Part shown: positions 43,139-51,647 of the stretch, piece by piece
Position numbering within the stretch: the first letter of the stretch is position 1
Layout: each line of letters begins with the position of its first letter
Assembly: GCA_044226365.1 (NCBI GenBank)
Contig: JBGAHE010000028.1
Span: 3,920 to 67,919, forward strand
DNA length: 64,000 nucleotides
Reading direction: 5' to 3'
DNA from: JALHNI01 sp044226365
GTDB taxonomy: Bacteria; Acidobacteriota; Terriglobia; Bryobacterales; Bryobacteraceae
Made by a program: the position numbers and the translations under genes
The notes under the pieces: generated by a model
Told to the model about the DNA's origin: nothing
What the model saw: only the letters and a program-made list of their open reading frames with translations
Database searches by the model: none

Positions 43139-45631
43139 TTACAGCGGCTTCGCCGAACCCAGATAGATCGCGTTCAGCAACATCTTGAACGTCCCGTGCG
43201 ATTGCGCCCGGAACTGCGGCCGGAACCCGAATAGCACCACCCGTCCCTGGCCCAGCCGGCTCTCCACCGCCACGGACTTACCCAGCACCGCTCGCTCACC
43301 GGAAATCCAACCGCTTGCCAACAGATTCTTGTCGGCATATTTCGCAAAACTCTTCACTGCGCGATCGCCCTGGTTGAACTCCGGCAGCAGCGAGATCTCG
43401 AACGCCTGCCCGCCCGTCGACATCGCAAACACCTCGCGTGGCATGCCGAAAGCCAGCGGATGCGTATTGTCCACCTCAATCCGTAACAGCGAGCCGGGGC
43501 AGTAATAGCCGTTGGCCGACCCTTCCTCGCCGCCCTCGGACGCCCGCAGCAAACCCCGCACGCCGACCGGCATAAACTGCAGCGGCAACTCGGTCGCGTT
43601 ATCCAGCGCCACCAGCGTCCCGCCGGCGCGGACAAACTCCTCGAGATTCGCGAGCCCCCGCAACGCGATGCCGCCGGTGAACTCCGGCCGTTGTAGCATC
43701 GGTAACTCGCCGCCCGTACCACGGCGCGCCGCCTCGCCCTGCTTGATGCCATGCAGAATCGAATCCGCCCGCTGCTGCGCGAAGATGATCGTGTCGAAGC
43801 GCTGCCGCAGGTCATTGCGCTTAAAATCCTCGTTGCGCAGGATGGTATGCGGCACCTTGAACTCATCCAGCATCCATTGCGTCCAGCCCGCGTCCATGTT
43901 CTCCGGATACGGCTGATAGAGGCCCACGCGCGGCGTCCGCAGTTCATAGGCCGCCTGCCCGAAGCCTTCATCGGACGGCCGCAGAATCTTGCCGTCGCTC
44001 CCCCACCGCACCGGCTGATCCCGCTTCAGTAACTCCGCCGTCGCCACAAACGAGCCGTTGTCGCGATGGTCTAGCGACGGCTGCGGCGTCTCCACCGCCG
44101 GCACTAAGTCCAACTCCGCCGTAAACTGATCCTGCACGCGATCCACCTGCACGCCCATCTGATAGCTCAGCGTCCAGCCCGCCACGTCGTAGGGCCGCTT
44201 CGTCGGCCCCGTCTGGCCGGACCGCAGCTCCGGATACTTCTGCGGCTCCAGTAAATCCACTAAGTAGCCGCGAAACGGCTGCCCCGCTAGAAGCACGTGC
44301 GTTCCCGCGGGATAAGACTTATTTCCCGCCGTAAAAGGCGCCTTCGCCTTCCGCACCTCCAGCCCCCCCAGCCGCAGCCGCTCCAGCATGCCCGCCGCGC
44401 TCGTGGCGTCCCACTGCTCCACCGGCACCACATACGCATACGGCGTCTGCTTCGTCCCCGCCTCCATGTTCGCGCGTGCCAGATCATAGCTTTTCGTCAG
44501 GAAGTGCACCGACCTTGCCGCCGCCAGTTCCAGAATGGCGAAGTCGCAAGTCAGCATGTAATCCACCTGATCGCGAAAGGTCCACGTGCCGCCCAGCCAA
44601 GGACGCTCATAAAAGACGGTGGCGTCTTTCGTCGGAATCCCGTTCGGGAAACGCTCGGGCAATTCCTTCGGGTTGTAAGTGCGCGGCGCGGCCCAGGAGT
44701 TACTCGCCGTCTCGGTCAAAATGCCGTGCATATTGTGAAACGCTGGCACCGATCGTAAGCCGCCGTTCCACCACGCGTCGAAGCCGTAGTAAGAAATCGC
44801 CCCCGTCTTGCCCTCGCGCGACAACCGCTCTTTCATCGCCGATCCGAGCAGATTGATGCCCTCCATCACCGGCCCCGGAATGTTCGGATTCAGCGGCTCC
44901 GAGTACGGCGGAATGAAGATGCGCGCCGGAAACGGCGCCGATTGGTGCTGGTTATAGACAATCTGCGGAAACCACTCGTGGAACAGCATCTTCGACACCG
45001 CTCGCGTCTCCACCAGGTTCATCATGAACCAGTCGCGATTATTGTCGTGGCCCGCGTACTTCTGATACAGCGTCGGATTGCCCGCGCGTTCGAACTCCGT
45101 CCCCACATTGCGCGCGTACCAATGCGCTACCGTATCCAGCCCGTCCGGATTGATCACCGGAATCTGCAGCAGGATCACGTGGTCGCGAATCTTGCGCACC
45201 TCTTCGCTCTCCTCGGTCACCATGCGATACGCCAGTTCGGGCGAATGCTGCGCCGGCGCGATTTCGGTGGCATGCAATCCGGAATCGATCCAGACGATCG
45301 CCTTGCCCTCGCGCGCCAGCTCTTTCGCCTCCTCGGGCGTCGCCTGCCCCAGGGCCAGCCGCCGGTTGATCCGCTTATAGTGATCGAGCTTCTTCAGATT
45401 CTCGGCCGACGAGATATAGGCCACAAACATCGGTCGCCCTTCGGCGCTGCGCCCGAACTCTTCCAGCCTGATGCGGTCGCTCGCCGCCGCCAGCTTCTGG
45501 AAGTACGTATGGATCGCCGCGAAGTCGGCCACTTTGTAGTCGGCCCCCGCTTCGTGGCCCAGATGCTCCTTGGGTGTGGGCACGGCCCCCGAGAGCAGCA
45601 GGGTAAAAAATAGGGAGGCGAACAGGCGCAT
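43139..45631 (-). CDS. Exported M14-family zinc carboxypeptidase, large form
   Basis: 830 residues from ATG 45631, with GAAAGGA upstream and a signal peptide (MRLFASLFFTLLLSGAVP). Zinc ligands H120 and E123 are in 'IDSGLHATEIAPAQ', and 'GHDNNRDWFMMN' plus 'IVYNQHQSAPF' complete the M14 site. The C-terminal half contains a Rossmann-like amidotransferase-fold extension ('VGLYQPYPENMDAGWTQWMLDEF', 'FVRAGGTLVALDN'). Same architecture as the gene at 14199 but distantly related. Confidence 0.87.
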   Translation of the reverse strand: MRLFASLFFTLLLSGAVPTPKEHLGHEAGADYKVADFAAIHTYFQKLAAASDRIRLEEFGRSAEGRPMFVAYISSAENLKKLDHYKRINRRLALGQATPEEAKELAREGKAIVWIDSGLHATEIAPAQHSPELAYRMVTEESEEVRKIRDHVILLQIPVINPDGLDTVAHWYARNVGTEFERAGNPTLYQKYAGHDNNRDWFMMNLVETRAVSKMLFHEWFPQIVYNQHQSAPFPARIFIPPYSEPLNPNIPGPVMEGINLLGSAMKERLSREGKTGAISYYGFDAWWNGGLRSVPAFHNMHGILTETASNSWAAPRTYNPKELPERFPNGIPTKDATVFYERPWLGGTWTFRDQVDYMLTCDFAILELAAARSVHFLTKSYDLARANMEAGTKQTPYAYVVPVEQWDATSAAGMLERLRLGGLEVRKAKAPFTAGNKSYPAGTHVLLAGQPFRGYLVDLLEPQKYPELRSGQTGPTKRPYDVAGWTLSYQMGVQVDRVQDQFTAELDLVPAVETPQPSLDHRDNGSFVATAELLKRDQPVRWGSDGKILRPSDEGFGQAAYELRTPRVGLYQPYPENMDAGWTQWMLDEFKVPHTILRNEDFKRNDLRQRFDTIIFAQQRADSILHGIKQGEAARRGTGGELPMLQRPEFTGGIALRGLANLEEFVRAGGTLVALDNATELPLQFMPVGVRGLLRASEGGEEGSANGYYCPGSLLRIEVDNTHPLAFGMPREVFAMSTGGQAFEISLLPEFNQGDRAVKSFAKYADKNLLASGWISGERAVLGKSVAVESRLGQGRVVLFGFRPQFRAQSHGTFKMLLNAIYLGSAKPL

Positions 45632-45692
45632 GGCAAGTCCTTTCAATGGCGATCGTTCGCAAACAGGGCGGGTTAAGAGACAATGATACAAA

Positions 45693-46604
45693 ATGAGCAA
45701 CCCGAAGCCCTTTCGCGTCGGCCTCGTGCAAATGTCCTGTTCGCTGGACCCGCGCGAGAACCAGGAAAAAGCGGAACAGAAAATCATCGAAGCCGCCCGT
45801 GTCGGCGCCCAGGTCATTTGCCTCCCGGAACTCTACCGCTCGCAGTATTTCTGCCGCGAGGAGAAGGCGGAGCTGTTTGACCTTGCTGAGCCCGTCCCCG
45901 GCGCCACCACCCAAGCCCTCGCCAAGATCGCTCGCGAACACCGCGTCGTCATCATTGCCTCGCTTTTTGAGCGCCGTTCGGCTGGCCTCTATCACAACAC
46001 CGCCGCCGTCCTGGGCTCCGACGGCGAGATGCTGGGCGTCTATCGCAAGATGCACATCCCGGACGACCCGCTCTTTTTTGAAAAGTTCTACTTCACGCCC
46101 GGGGACCTCGGCTTCAAGAACTTCGACACCGAATTCGGCCGCCTCGGCCTGCTCGTCTGCTGGGATCAGTGGTACCCTGAAGCCGCCCGCCTCACGGCCA
46201 TGCAGGGCGCCAATATCCTCTTCTATCCCACCGCCATCGGTTGGCACCCCGCCGAAAAGGCGCAGTACGGCCCCGGCCAGCTCGATGCCTGGCGCACCAT
46301 CCAGCGCTCCCACGCCATTGCGAACGGCCTCTACGTGGCCGCCGTCAATCGCGTGGGCTACGAAGGACCCCGCCCGGTGAACCCCGACGACCCCAACGAA
46401 AAGAGCGGCCTCGAGTTCTGGGGCAACAGCTTCCTGGCCGACCCCTTCGGTAAGCTCCTCGTCGAGGGCACCAACTGCAGCGAAGAGATTCTCGTTCACG
46501 AGGTGAACCCGGCCCTCAACGAGGAAGTGCGCCGCAACTGGCCCTTCTTCCGCGATCGCCGCATCGACCATTACGGCGGACTCACCAACCGCTGGGGCGC
46601 CTAA
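45693..46604 (+). CDS. aguB: N-carbamoylputrescine amidase
   Basis: It hydrolyses N-carbamoylputrescine to putrescine, CO2 and ammonia. A 303-residue nitrilase-superfamily enzyme with the triad E46 ('CLPELYRS'), K119 ('YRKMHIPDD') and C156 ('LVCWDQWYPEAAR'). 'YHNTAAVLGSDGE' and 'SHAIANGLYVAAVNR' match AguB closely. The next gene is agmatine deiminase, three bases on, which supplies its substrate. Confidence 0.93.
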   Translation: MSNPKPFRVGLVQMSCSLDPRENQEKAEQKIIEAARVGAQVICLPELYRSQYFCREEKAELFDLAEPVPGATTQALAKIAREHRVVIIASLFERRSAGLYHNTAAVLGSDGEMLGVYRKMHIPDDPLFFEKFYFTPGDLGFKNFDTEFGRLGLLVCWDQWYPEAARLTAMQGANILFYPTAIGWHPAEKAQYGPGQLDAWRTIQRSHAIANGLYVAAVNRVGYEGPRPVNPDDPNEKSGLEFWGNSFLADPFGKLLVEGTNCSEEILVHEVNPALNEEVRRNWPFFRDRRIDHYGGLTNRWGA

Positions 46605-46607
46605 CCG

Positions 46608-47666
46608 ATGGCCCAAGTCGATACGCCGCGCCGGCGCGGCTTCCGCATGCCGGCCGAATGGGAACCCCATTTCGCCACCTGGCTTGCCTGGCCCCACGAA
46701 CGTTCCGATTGGCCCGGTAAGTTCGAACCCATCGCCTGGGTCTATGGCGACTTCGTCCGCCACCTCTCGCGTGTTGAGCGCGTCTGCATTCTGGTCGAGT
46801 CGGAGGCGATCGAGGAAAAAGCCCGCCGCGTCTGCCAACGCTCCGGCGCCGTCATGGAGCAGGTCGACTTCATCCGTCAGAAGACCAATCGCAGTTGGAC
46901 CCGCGACTCCTGCCCCATCTTCGTCAAAAGCACCAACGGCGAAGTCGGCATTACGGACTGGCACTTCAACGGCTGGGCCAAGTACGACAACTGGAAGGCT
47001 GACGACAAGCTCCCCTCCGTCATCGCCCGCCGCCTGGGTCTCCGCCACTGGACCGCCGAACTCGACGGCCGCCGCATCGTGCTCGAAGGCGGCTCCATCG
47101 ACGTCAACGGCCGCGGCTCGCTCCTCACCACGGAAGAGTGCCTCCTGAGCCCCATTCAGGCCCGCAACCCCGGCCTGTCGCGCGCCGCTATCGAACGGGT
47201 TCTGCGCAATTACCTTGCTGCCACCAACGTCCTCTGGCTGCGCAACGGCATCGCTGGCGACGATACCCACGGCCACGTGGATGACCTCGCTCGCTTCGTC
47301 AATCCCACCACCATCGTGGTGGCGAGCGAAGACGACAAGTCCGACGCCAATTACGAGCCGCTCAAAGAGAACTACCAGATCCTCAAGCTCATGGCCGACG
47401 AACGCGAGCGCCCGCTCAATATCGTCAAGCTACCCATGCCGCGCCCAATCGAATTTCAAGGTCAGCGCCTGCCCGCTTCCTACGCGAACTTCTACATCGC
47501 CAATCGCCTGGTCCTGGTTCCCACCTTCAACGACCCGGCCGATCGCCTCGCGCTCAACACGCTCGCCCGCCTCTTCCCGGATCGCGAAGTCCGCGGCATC
47601 CATTGCCTGGACCTCGTTCTCGGCCTCGGCACCCTTCACTGCATGACGCAGCAGCAACCCGCATGA
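46608..47666 (+). CDS. aguA: Agmatine deiminase
   Basis: It converts agmatine to N-carbamoylputrescine. 352 residues: 'RMPAEWEPHFATWLAWPH', 'NRSWTRDSCPIFV' (W-x-R-D motif), 'LEGGSIDVNGRGSLLTTEECLL', 'GIAGDDTHGHVDDLARF' (catalytic His/Asp) and the nucleophile C345 in 'LGTLHCMTQQ'. With aguB it completes an agmatine-to-putrescine route. The stop overlaps the next start (ATGA). Confidence 0.95.
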   Translation: MAQVDTPRRRGFRMPAEWEPHFATWLAWPHERSDWPGKFEPIAWVYGDFVRHLSRVERVCILVESEAIEEKARRVCQRSGAVMEQVDFIRQKTNRSWTRDSCPIFVKSTNGEVGITDWHFNGWAKYDNWKADDKLPSVIARRLGLRHWTAELDGRRIVLEGGSIDVNGRGSLLTTEECLLSPIQARNPGLSRAAIERVLRNYLAATNVLWLRNGIAGDDTHGHVDDLARFVNPTTIVVASEDDKSDANYEPLKENYQILKLMADERERPLNIVKLPMPRPIEFQGQRLPASYANFYIANRLVLVPTFNDPADRLALNTLARLFPDREVRGIHCLDLVLGLGTLHCMTQQQPA

Positions 47667-48376
47667 GGTGGCTGCTCCTCTTGCTGGCCGCTACCGTCCA
47701 GGCCGCGCCCGTCGTGGTCCTCATCTCGGCCAACGCCGAATGGCGCGAAGTGAAGAAGCGCTGGCCGGACGCAAAGTACGAACCCACGCCTTACGGCGAA
47801 ACGTTTGAACGCCAAGTCGCCGGCCAAACGGTCCGCTTCTTTCACGGCGGATGGGGCAAGGTGGCCGCCGCCGGCTCCACCCAGTACGCCCTCACTCGCT
47901 GGAAGCCGCGCGTTGTCCTGAACCTCGGCACCTGCGGCGGGATGCTCGGCCGCGTCGAACGCTTCGCCATCCTCGCCGTCGAGCGGACCCTCGTCTACGA
48001 CATTGTCGAAATGATGGGCGACTCCCAGGAAGCCATCGACCACTACACCACCCAACTCGATCTGCCCGCCGACCTTCCCACAGGCGTGCGGCGCGCCCTC
48101 CTCCTCTCCGCCGACCGCGACCTCGCCCCGGACCAGATCCCTCAGCTCATCAAACGCTATAACGCCATTGCCGTCGATTGGGAAACCGCCGCCATTGCCT
48201 ACGTCGCCCGCCGCAACGGCGTCCGCCTGATCGCCGTGCGCGGCGTCAGCGACCTCGTCAGTGAGCAGGGCGGGGAAGCCTACGGTAACACCGGTGCCTT
48301 CGAAAGCGGCACCGCGCACGTCATGTACGACCTCCTCGAGCAATTACCGGCCTGGATTCGCGCCGTCGTACGATAA
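47663..48376 (+). CDS. Exported phosphorylase-superfamily (MTA/SAH nucleosidase-like) protein
   Basis: 237 residues with a signal peptide (MRWLLLLLAATVQAAP). The phosphorylase fold is seen in 'VVVLISANAEWREVKKRW', 'FHGGWGKVAAAGSTQYAL', 'VLNLGTCGGM' (phosphate/ribose loop) and 'AVDWETAAIAYVARR', with the ligand-binding Glu, and 'LIAVRGVSDLVSE', with the catalytic Asp. These enzymes split N-glycosidic bonds of nucleosides. MTA/SAH nucleosidases are normally cytoplasmic, so export suggests salvage of external nucleosides. Coupling to aguA hints at polyamine by-product (methylthioadenosine) handling. Confidence 0.8.
   Translation: MRWLLLLLAATVQAAPVVVLISANAEWREVKKRWPDAKYEPTPYGETFERQVAGQTVRFFHGGWGKVAAAGSTQYALTRWKPRVVLNLGTCGGMLGRVERFAILAVERTLVYDIVEMMGDSQEAIDHYTTQLDLPADLPTGVRRALLLSADRDLAPDQIPQLIKRYNAIAVDWETAAIAYVARRNGVRLIAVRGVSDLVSEQGGEAYGNTGAFESGTAHVMYDLLEQLPAWIRAVVR
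48369..48374 (+). promoter_or_regulatory. -10-like TACGAT, leaderless GTG start
   Basis: It ends six bases before GTG 48381 and overlaps the 3' end of the upstream gene. No ribosome binding site. Confidence 0.35.
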
Positions 48377-48380
48377 ACGA

Positions 48381-49829
48381 GTGTCCTCGTATCCGCGCGT
48401 AGCTTCGCTCAAGACTGTTGCCGATTTTCGTTCCCGCCTCAGCACCTTAGGCATCAAAGTCGGTTGCGACGACGCCATTCAGGCCGCGCCTGATTCGCCC
48501 CTCAGCCAGCCGCTCGACGTCGATGGCTTTCGCGTCGGAAACCGCTGGGTAATCCATCCCATGGAAGGCTGGGACGCCGAAACCAACGGCCAGCCCTCGG
48601 AGCTCGTCTATCGCCGCTGGCGCAACTTCGGCCGTTCCGGCGCCAAATGGATCTGGGGAGGGGAAGCCATGGCCGTGGTGCCCGAAGCCCGCGCCAATCC
48701 CCATCAGCTCATCATTCAGGACTCCACCCGTGACGCCCTCGCCCGCCTGCTCGAGGATTGCGTCGAAACCCATCGCACCGAAGTCGGCTCCGCGGATGAT
48801 CTCCTGATCGGCTTCCAGCTCACCCACTCCGGCCGCTTCTCGAAGCCCGAAAGCAAGACGCAGATGGCCCCCCGCATCCTCTATCGCCATCCCGTCCTCG
48901 ACAAGAAATACCGCCTTGCCGACGACTATCCCGTCATGACCGACGACTACATCGCCGGCCTGATCGACCGCTTCGTTGCCGCCGCCAGGATCGCCGAAAG
49001 CTGCGGCGCGCGCTTCGTCGACGTCAAGCACTGCCACGGCTACCTGGGCCACGAGTTCTTGAGCGCCCACACGCGCCCTGGCCCTTACGGCGGCTCCTTC
49101 GAGAATCGCACCCGCTTCCTGCGCGAGATCGTCGCCGGCATCCGCGCCGCCACCAAACTCAAAATCGGCGTCCGGTGGTCCGCCTTTGACTTCGTGCCGT
49201 TCAAGCCGAATCCTGAACTCAGCAAGCCCAACCAACTCGGCCCCGGCATCCCCGAGTCCGCCGAACTGCCTTACCGCTGGGGCTTCGCCGTCGACGTCAA
49301 CCAGCCCACCGCCTATAACCTCGCCGAAGCCGAACAGTTCCTCGAACTCCTCCAAAGCCTGGGCATCACCATGGTCAACGTCACCGCCGGCAGCCCTTAT
49401 TACAACCCCCACATTCAGCGCCCGGCCCTGTTTCCGCCCTCCGATGGCTACCAGCCGCCGGAAGACCCGCTCGTCGGCTGCGGACGCCAGATCGAAGCCA
49501 CCGCCGCGCTGAAGGCCAAGTTCCCCGGCCTCACCCTCGTCGGCAGCGCCTACACCTACTTCCAGGACTATCTGCCCCACGTCGCCCAATGGGCCGTCCG
49601 CCACGGCTGGACCGACACCGTCGGCCTCGGCCGCATGGTCCTCAGCTATCCCACCCTCCCGCAGGACACTCTGCGGAGCGGGCAGATGCAGAAGAAACTC
49701 GTCTGCCGTACTTTCTCCGACTGCACCACTGCTCCCCGCAACGGCATCATCTCCGGCTGCTATCCGCTCGATCCTTACTACAAGGGGCTGCCCGAGGCTC
49801 AACAACTCGCTCAGATCAAAAAGGCCTGA
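48381..49829 (+). CDS. NADH:flavin oxidoreductase, Old Yellow Enzyme family
   Basis: GTG 48381 gives 482 residues; an upstream in-frame start would overlap the nucleosidase-like gene. FMN-barrel motifs: 'FRVGNRWVIHPMEGWDAE', 'IGFQLTHSGRFSKPE', 'FVDVKHCHGYLGHEFLSAHT', 'YGGSFENRTRFLREIVAGIR' and 'VGLGRMVLSYPTLP'. The usual active-site H-x-x-H/N is seen as H-C-H. After the barrel 'VCRTFSDCTTAPRNGIISGCYPLD' has three cysteines, like the start of the iron-sulfur region of 2,4-dienoyl-CoA reductases, but the chain stops there. An ene-reductase activity is likely. Confidence 0.82.
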   Translation: MSSYPRVASLKTVADFRSRLSTLGIKVGCDDAIQAAPDSPLSQPLDVDGFRVGNRWVIHPMEGWDAETNGQPSELVYRRWRNFGRSGAKWIWGGEAMAVVPEARANPHQLIIQDSTRDALARLLEDCVETHRTEVGSADDLLIGFQLTHSGRFSKPESKTQMAPRILYRHPVLDKKYRLADDYPVMTDDYIAGLIDRFVAAARIAESCGARFVDVKHCHGYLGHEFLSAHTRPGPYGGSFENRTRFLREIVAGIRAATKLKIGVRWSAFDFVPFKPNPELSKPNQLGPGIPESAELPYRWGFAVDVNQPTAYNLAEAEQFLELLQSLGITMVNVTAGSPYYNPHIQRPALFPPSDGYQPPEDPLVGCGRQIEATAALKAKFPGLTLVGSAYTYFQDYLPHVAQWAVRHGWTDTVGLGRMVLSYPTLPQDTLRSGQMQKKLVCRTFSDCTTAPRNGIISGCYPLDPYYKGLPEAQQLAQIKKA

Positions 49830-49881
49830 GGGACGCGTGAATTTGCAGTTAACATCTGCTGGTGGAGCCAGTTAGGGCGTC

Positions 49882-49887
49882 TATAAT
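49882..49887 (+). promoter_or_regulatory. -10 box TATAAT, leaderless start
   Basis: TATAAT ends three bases before GTG 49891 and six before GTG 49894, which favours 49894 as the first codon of a leaderless mRNA. No -35 consensus and no ribosome binding site. Confidence 0.5.
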
Positions 49888-49890
49888 AAC

Positions 49891-50409
49891 GTGGTGGAGT
49901 TTGAATGGACGGATGCTGAATCGGCGCAAAACTTTGCCCGCCATGGCGTGCGATTTTCCGAAGCCGTCCACGCCTTTCTCGACCCCAAGGCCGTCGAGTT
50001 CGCCGACGAACGCCGCCAGATCTTCAGCCTCACCGGCCACACCGTTCAAGGCCTGCTCTACGTCGTCTTCTCCGAAACGCCCGAAGGTCGCTTGAACATC
50101 CGCCACGCCCGCTACGCCGACCGCAGCGAGCCCGTACCCCTCGAATTCGACTTCGACCCCCGCCGCATGAAGCGCATCCGCCGTCCCGACCGTCACCACG
50201 CCACCCCGGCCGACGTCTCCCCGCGCCGCTGCCGCGTCCACCTCGACCTTGCCGTCGACGCCGAACTCGCCGCCGCCTACCGCAACCGCCCCGCCCGCGT
50301 CACCGAACTCCTTCGCGAAGGTCTGGAAGGCAAGTCCCTCGAACGCCTCCGCGCCCAGGTCAACAACGACCGCCCCGTTCTCACCCCTCTCCGTAATCGC
50401 CCCCACTAA
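49891..50409 (+). CDS. BrnT-like toxin domain fused to a ribbon-helix-helix, BrnA-like segment
   Basis: 172 residues. Residues 1-88 follow the BrnT (DUF497) RNase toxin pattern: 'FEWTDAESAQNFARHGVRFSEAVHAFLDP', then 'DERRQIFSLTGHTVQGLLYVVFSE' and 'LNIRHARYADRSE'. Residues 105-160, after a basic His-rich linker, read 'RCRVHLDLAVDAELAAAYRNR' then 'PARVTELLREGLEG', a strand-helix-helix layout like the DNA-binding part of BrnA antitoxins. Normally these are two genes. A single chain implies a self-neutralised or re-purposed protein. GTG 49894 is an equally good start. No separate antitoxin gene follows. Confidence 0.7.
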   Translation: MVEFEWTDAESAQNFARHGVRFSEAVHAFLDPKAVEFADERRQIFSLTGHTVQGLLYVVFSETPEGRLNIRHARYADRSEPVPLEFDFDPRRMKRIRRPDRHHATPADVSPRRCRVHLDLAVDAELAAAYRNRPARVTELLREGLEGKSLERLRAQVNNDRPVLTPLRNRPH

Positions 50410-50467
50410 TTTTCGCCCTTCCGCCCCTTGGCCAGAAAAAGTGCGAACTCGCTACCTAGCATTGCCG

Positions 50468-50473
50468 TATACT
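50468..50473 (+). promoter_or_regulatory. -10-like TATACT, leaderless GTG start of padR
   Basis: It ends seven bases before GTG 50481. No ribosome binding site precedes the codon. Confidence 0.4.
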
Positions 50474-50480
50474 AAGCATC

Positions 50481-50876
50481 GTGGAGTACTCGGACGACGA
50501 CAAAGACCGGCGCATTACCCAGCTGCGCAAGGGCATTCTCGAACTCGCCGTCCTCGGCGTGCTCAATCATCAGCGCCACTACGGTTACTCGCTGGTCCGC
50601 GTGCTCGCCGAGTCGGCTTCCATCTCGCTCAAAGAAGGCACCGTCTATCCGATCCTGGCCCGCCTTGATCGCGACGGCCTCGTGCAGTCCGAGTGGGTCG
50701 AATCCGCCCAGGGGCCTCCGCGCAAATACTACGCCATCACCCCCGCCGGCCGGCAGCTCTTCGCTGACCTCAGCCGCGAATTTGAAGTCTTAGCCGCCCT
50801 GGTGCGCAAATCGTGGTCCACCCCGGCCGCGCCCCAGGGCCCGCCCATTCTCGTTAGCAAGGAGCAGGCCTCATGA
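50481..50876 (+). CDS. PadR-family transcriptional regulator
   Basis: 131 residues with the PadR winged helix: 'LRKGILELAVLGVLNHQRHYGYSLVRVL', 'SISLKEGTVYPILARLDRDGLVQSEWVES' and 'GPPRKYYAITPAGRQLFADL'. The C-terminal tail is short, as in PadR-s1-type repressors. The overlap with the HAAS gene (ATGA) is the usual arrangement in which both regulate the same envelope function. Confidence 0.93.
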   Translation: MEYSDDDKDRRITQLRKGILELAVLGVLNHQRHYGYSLVRVLAESASISLKEGTVYPILARLDRDGLVQSEWVESAQGPPRKYYAITPAGRQLFADLSREFEVLAALVRKSWSTPAAPQGPPILVSKEQAS

Positions 50877-51646
50877 ATCCCTACCCCGAAACCGTCGCCA
50901 AAATCGTCGACGACTACCTGTGGCGCTTGGAGCGGCACCTGAACTCCTGCTCGCTGGACGACCTCGCCCGTGACCGGGCCGCCCGCCGGGATCTCGTCCT
51001 GGAAGTCCGTTCCCACATCTTCGAGGCTTACCAGGCCGCGCCCGGCGATGACGACGTCGCCCGCATCCTCGCCGTCCTGCGCAAACTCGGCGAGCCCGCG
51101 GAGGTCATCTCCGAACGCTGGCCCGACAGCATGGTCCGCGTGGGCTCCCAACGCCGGCGGCCGCTCTACATCGTCGCCGGCATTCTCGCCGCGCTCTGCG
51201 GCATCCCGCTTGGCTTCGGCGGACTGGCTCTTTTAACGGGCGTGCTCGTCGGGCTCGTCGCCCTGGTCGCCGCCTATTACGCCGCCGTCGCCGGACTGTT
51301 CGCCGCCAGCGCGGCCCTAATGCTCGTCGGCGTCCTGCGCCTGAACTCCACGGTCCTCATGGATCGCCTCGTCACCGTCGGCATGTTGCAGATGGACCAC
51401 GATGTCGCCTTGTGGCTCGATCAGCTCACGCCCGACGCTCAAGGCTACCTGTTGATCGCCATGGCCTGCGGTTTCGCCGCGGCCGGTGTGGCCTTCGCCT
51501 GGTTGGGGCGCTATCTCGTCCGCGGTGTGCGCGTCCTGTTGGGGATGGCCGTCCAAGGCGGCCGCCACGTCGCCGCCCGTTTGCGGCGTCGTTTCTCGGG
51601 TCAGTCGCCTGATCCGGCTCCCGAATTCTCTTATGCCGCCCGCTAG
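50873..51646 (+). CDS. HAAS-domain (DUF1700-like) membrane protein
   Basis: 257 residues. The N-terminal 95 residues are the cytoplasmic HAAS domain ('VDDYLWRLERHLNSC', 'RRDLVLEVRSHIFEAY', 'LGEPAEVISERW'). Four to five membrane helices follow (about 100-122, 124-150, 195-220), and the tail is basic. HAAS proteins are PadR-coupled membrane signal proteins. The stop is one base from the convergent YVTN gene stop. Confidence 0.82.
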   Translation: MNPYPETVAKIVDDYLWRLERHLNSCSLDDLARDRAARRDLVLEVRSHIFEAYQAAPGDDDVARILAVLRKLGEPAEVISERWPDSMVRVGSQRRRPLYIVAGILAALCGIPLGFGGLALLTGVLVGLVALVAAYYAAVAGLFAASAALMLVGVLRLNSTVLMDRLVTVGMLQMDHDVALWLDQLTPDAQGYLLIAMACGFAAAGVAFAWLGRYLVRGVRVLLGMAVQGGRHVAARLRRRFSGQSPDPAPEFSYAAR

Positions 51647-51647
51647 C

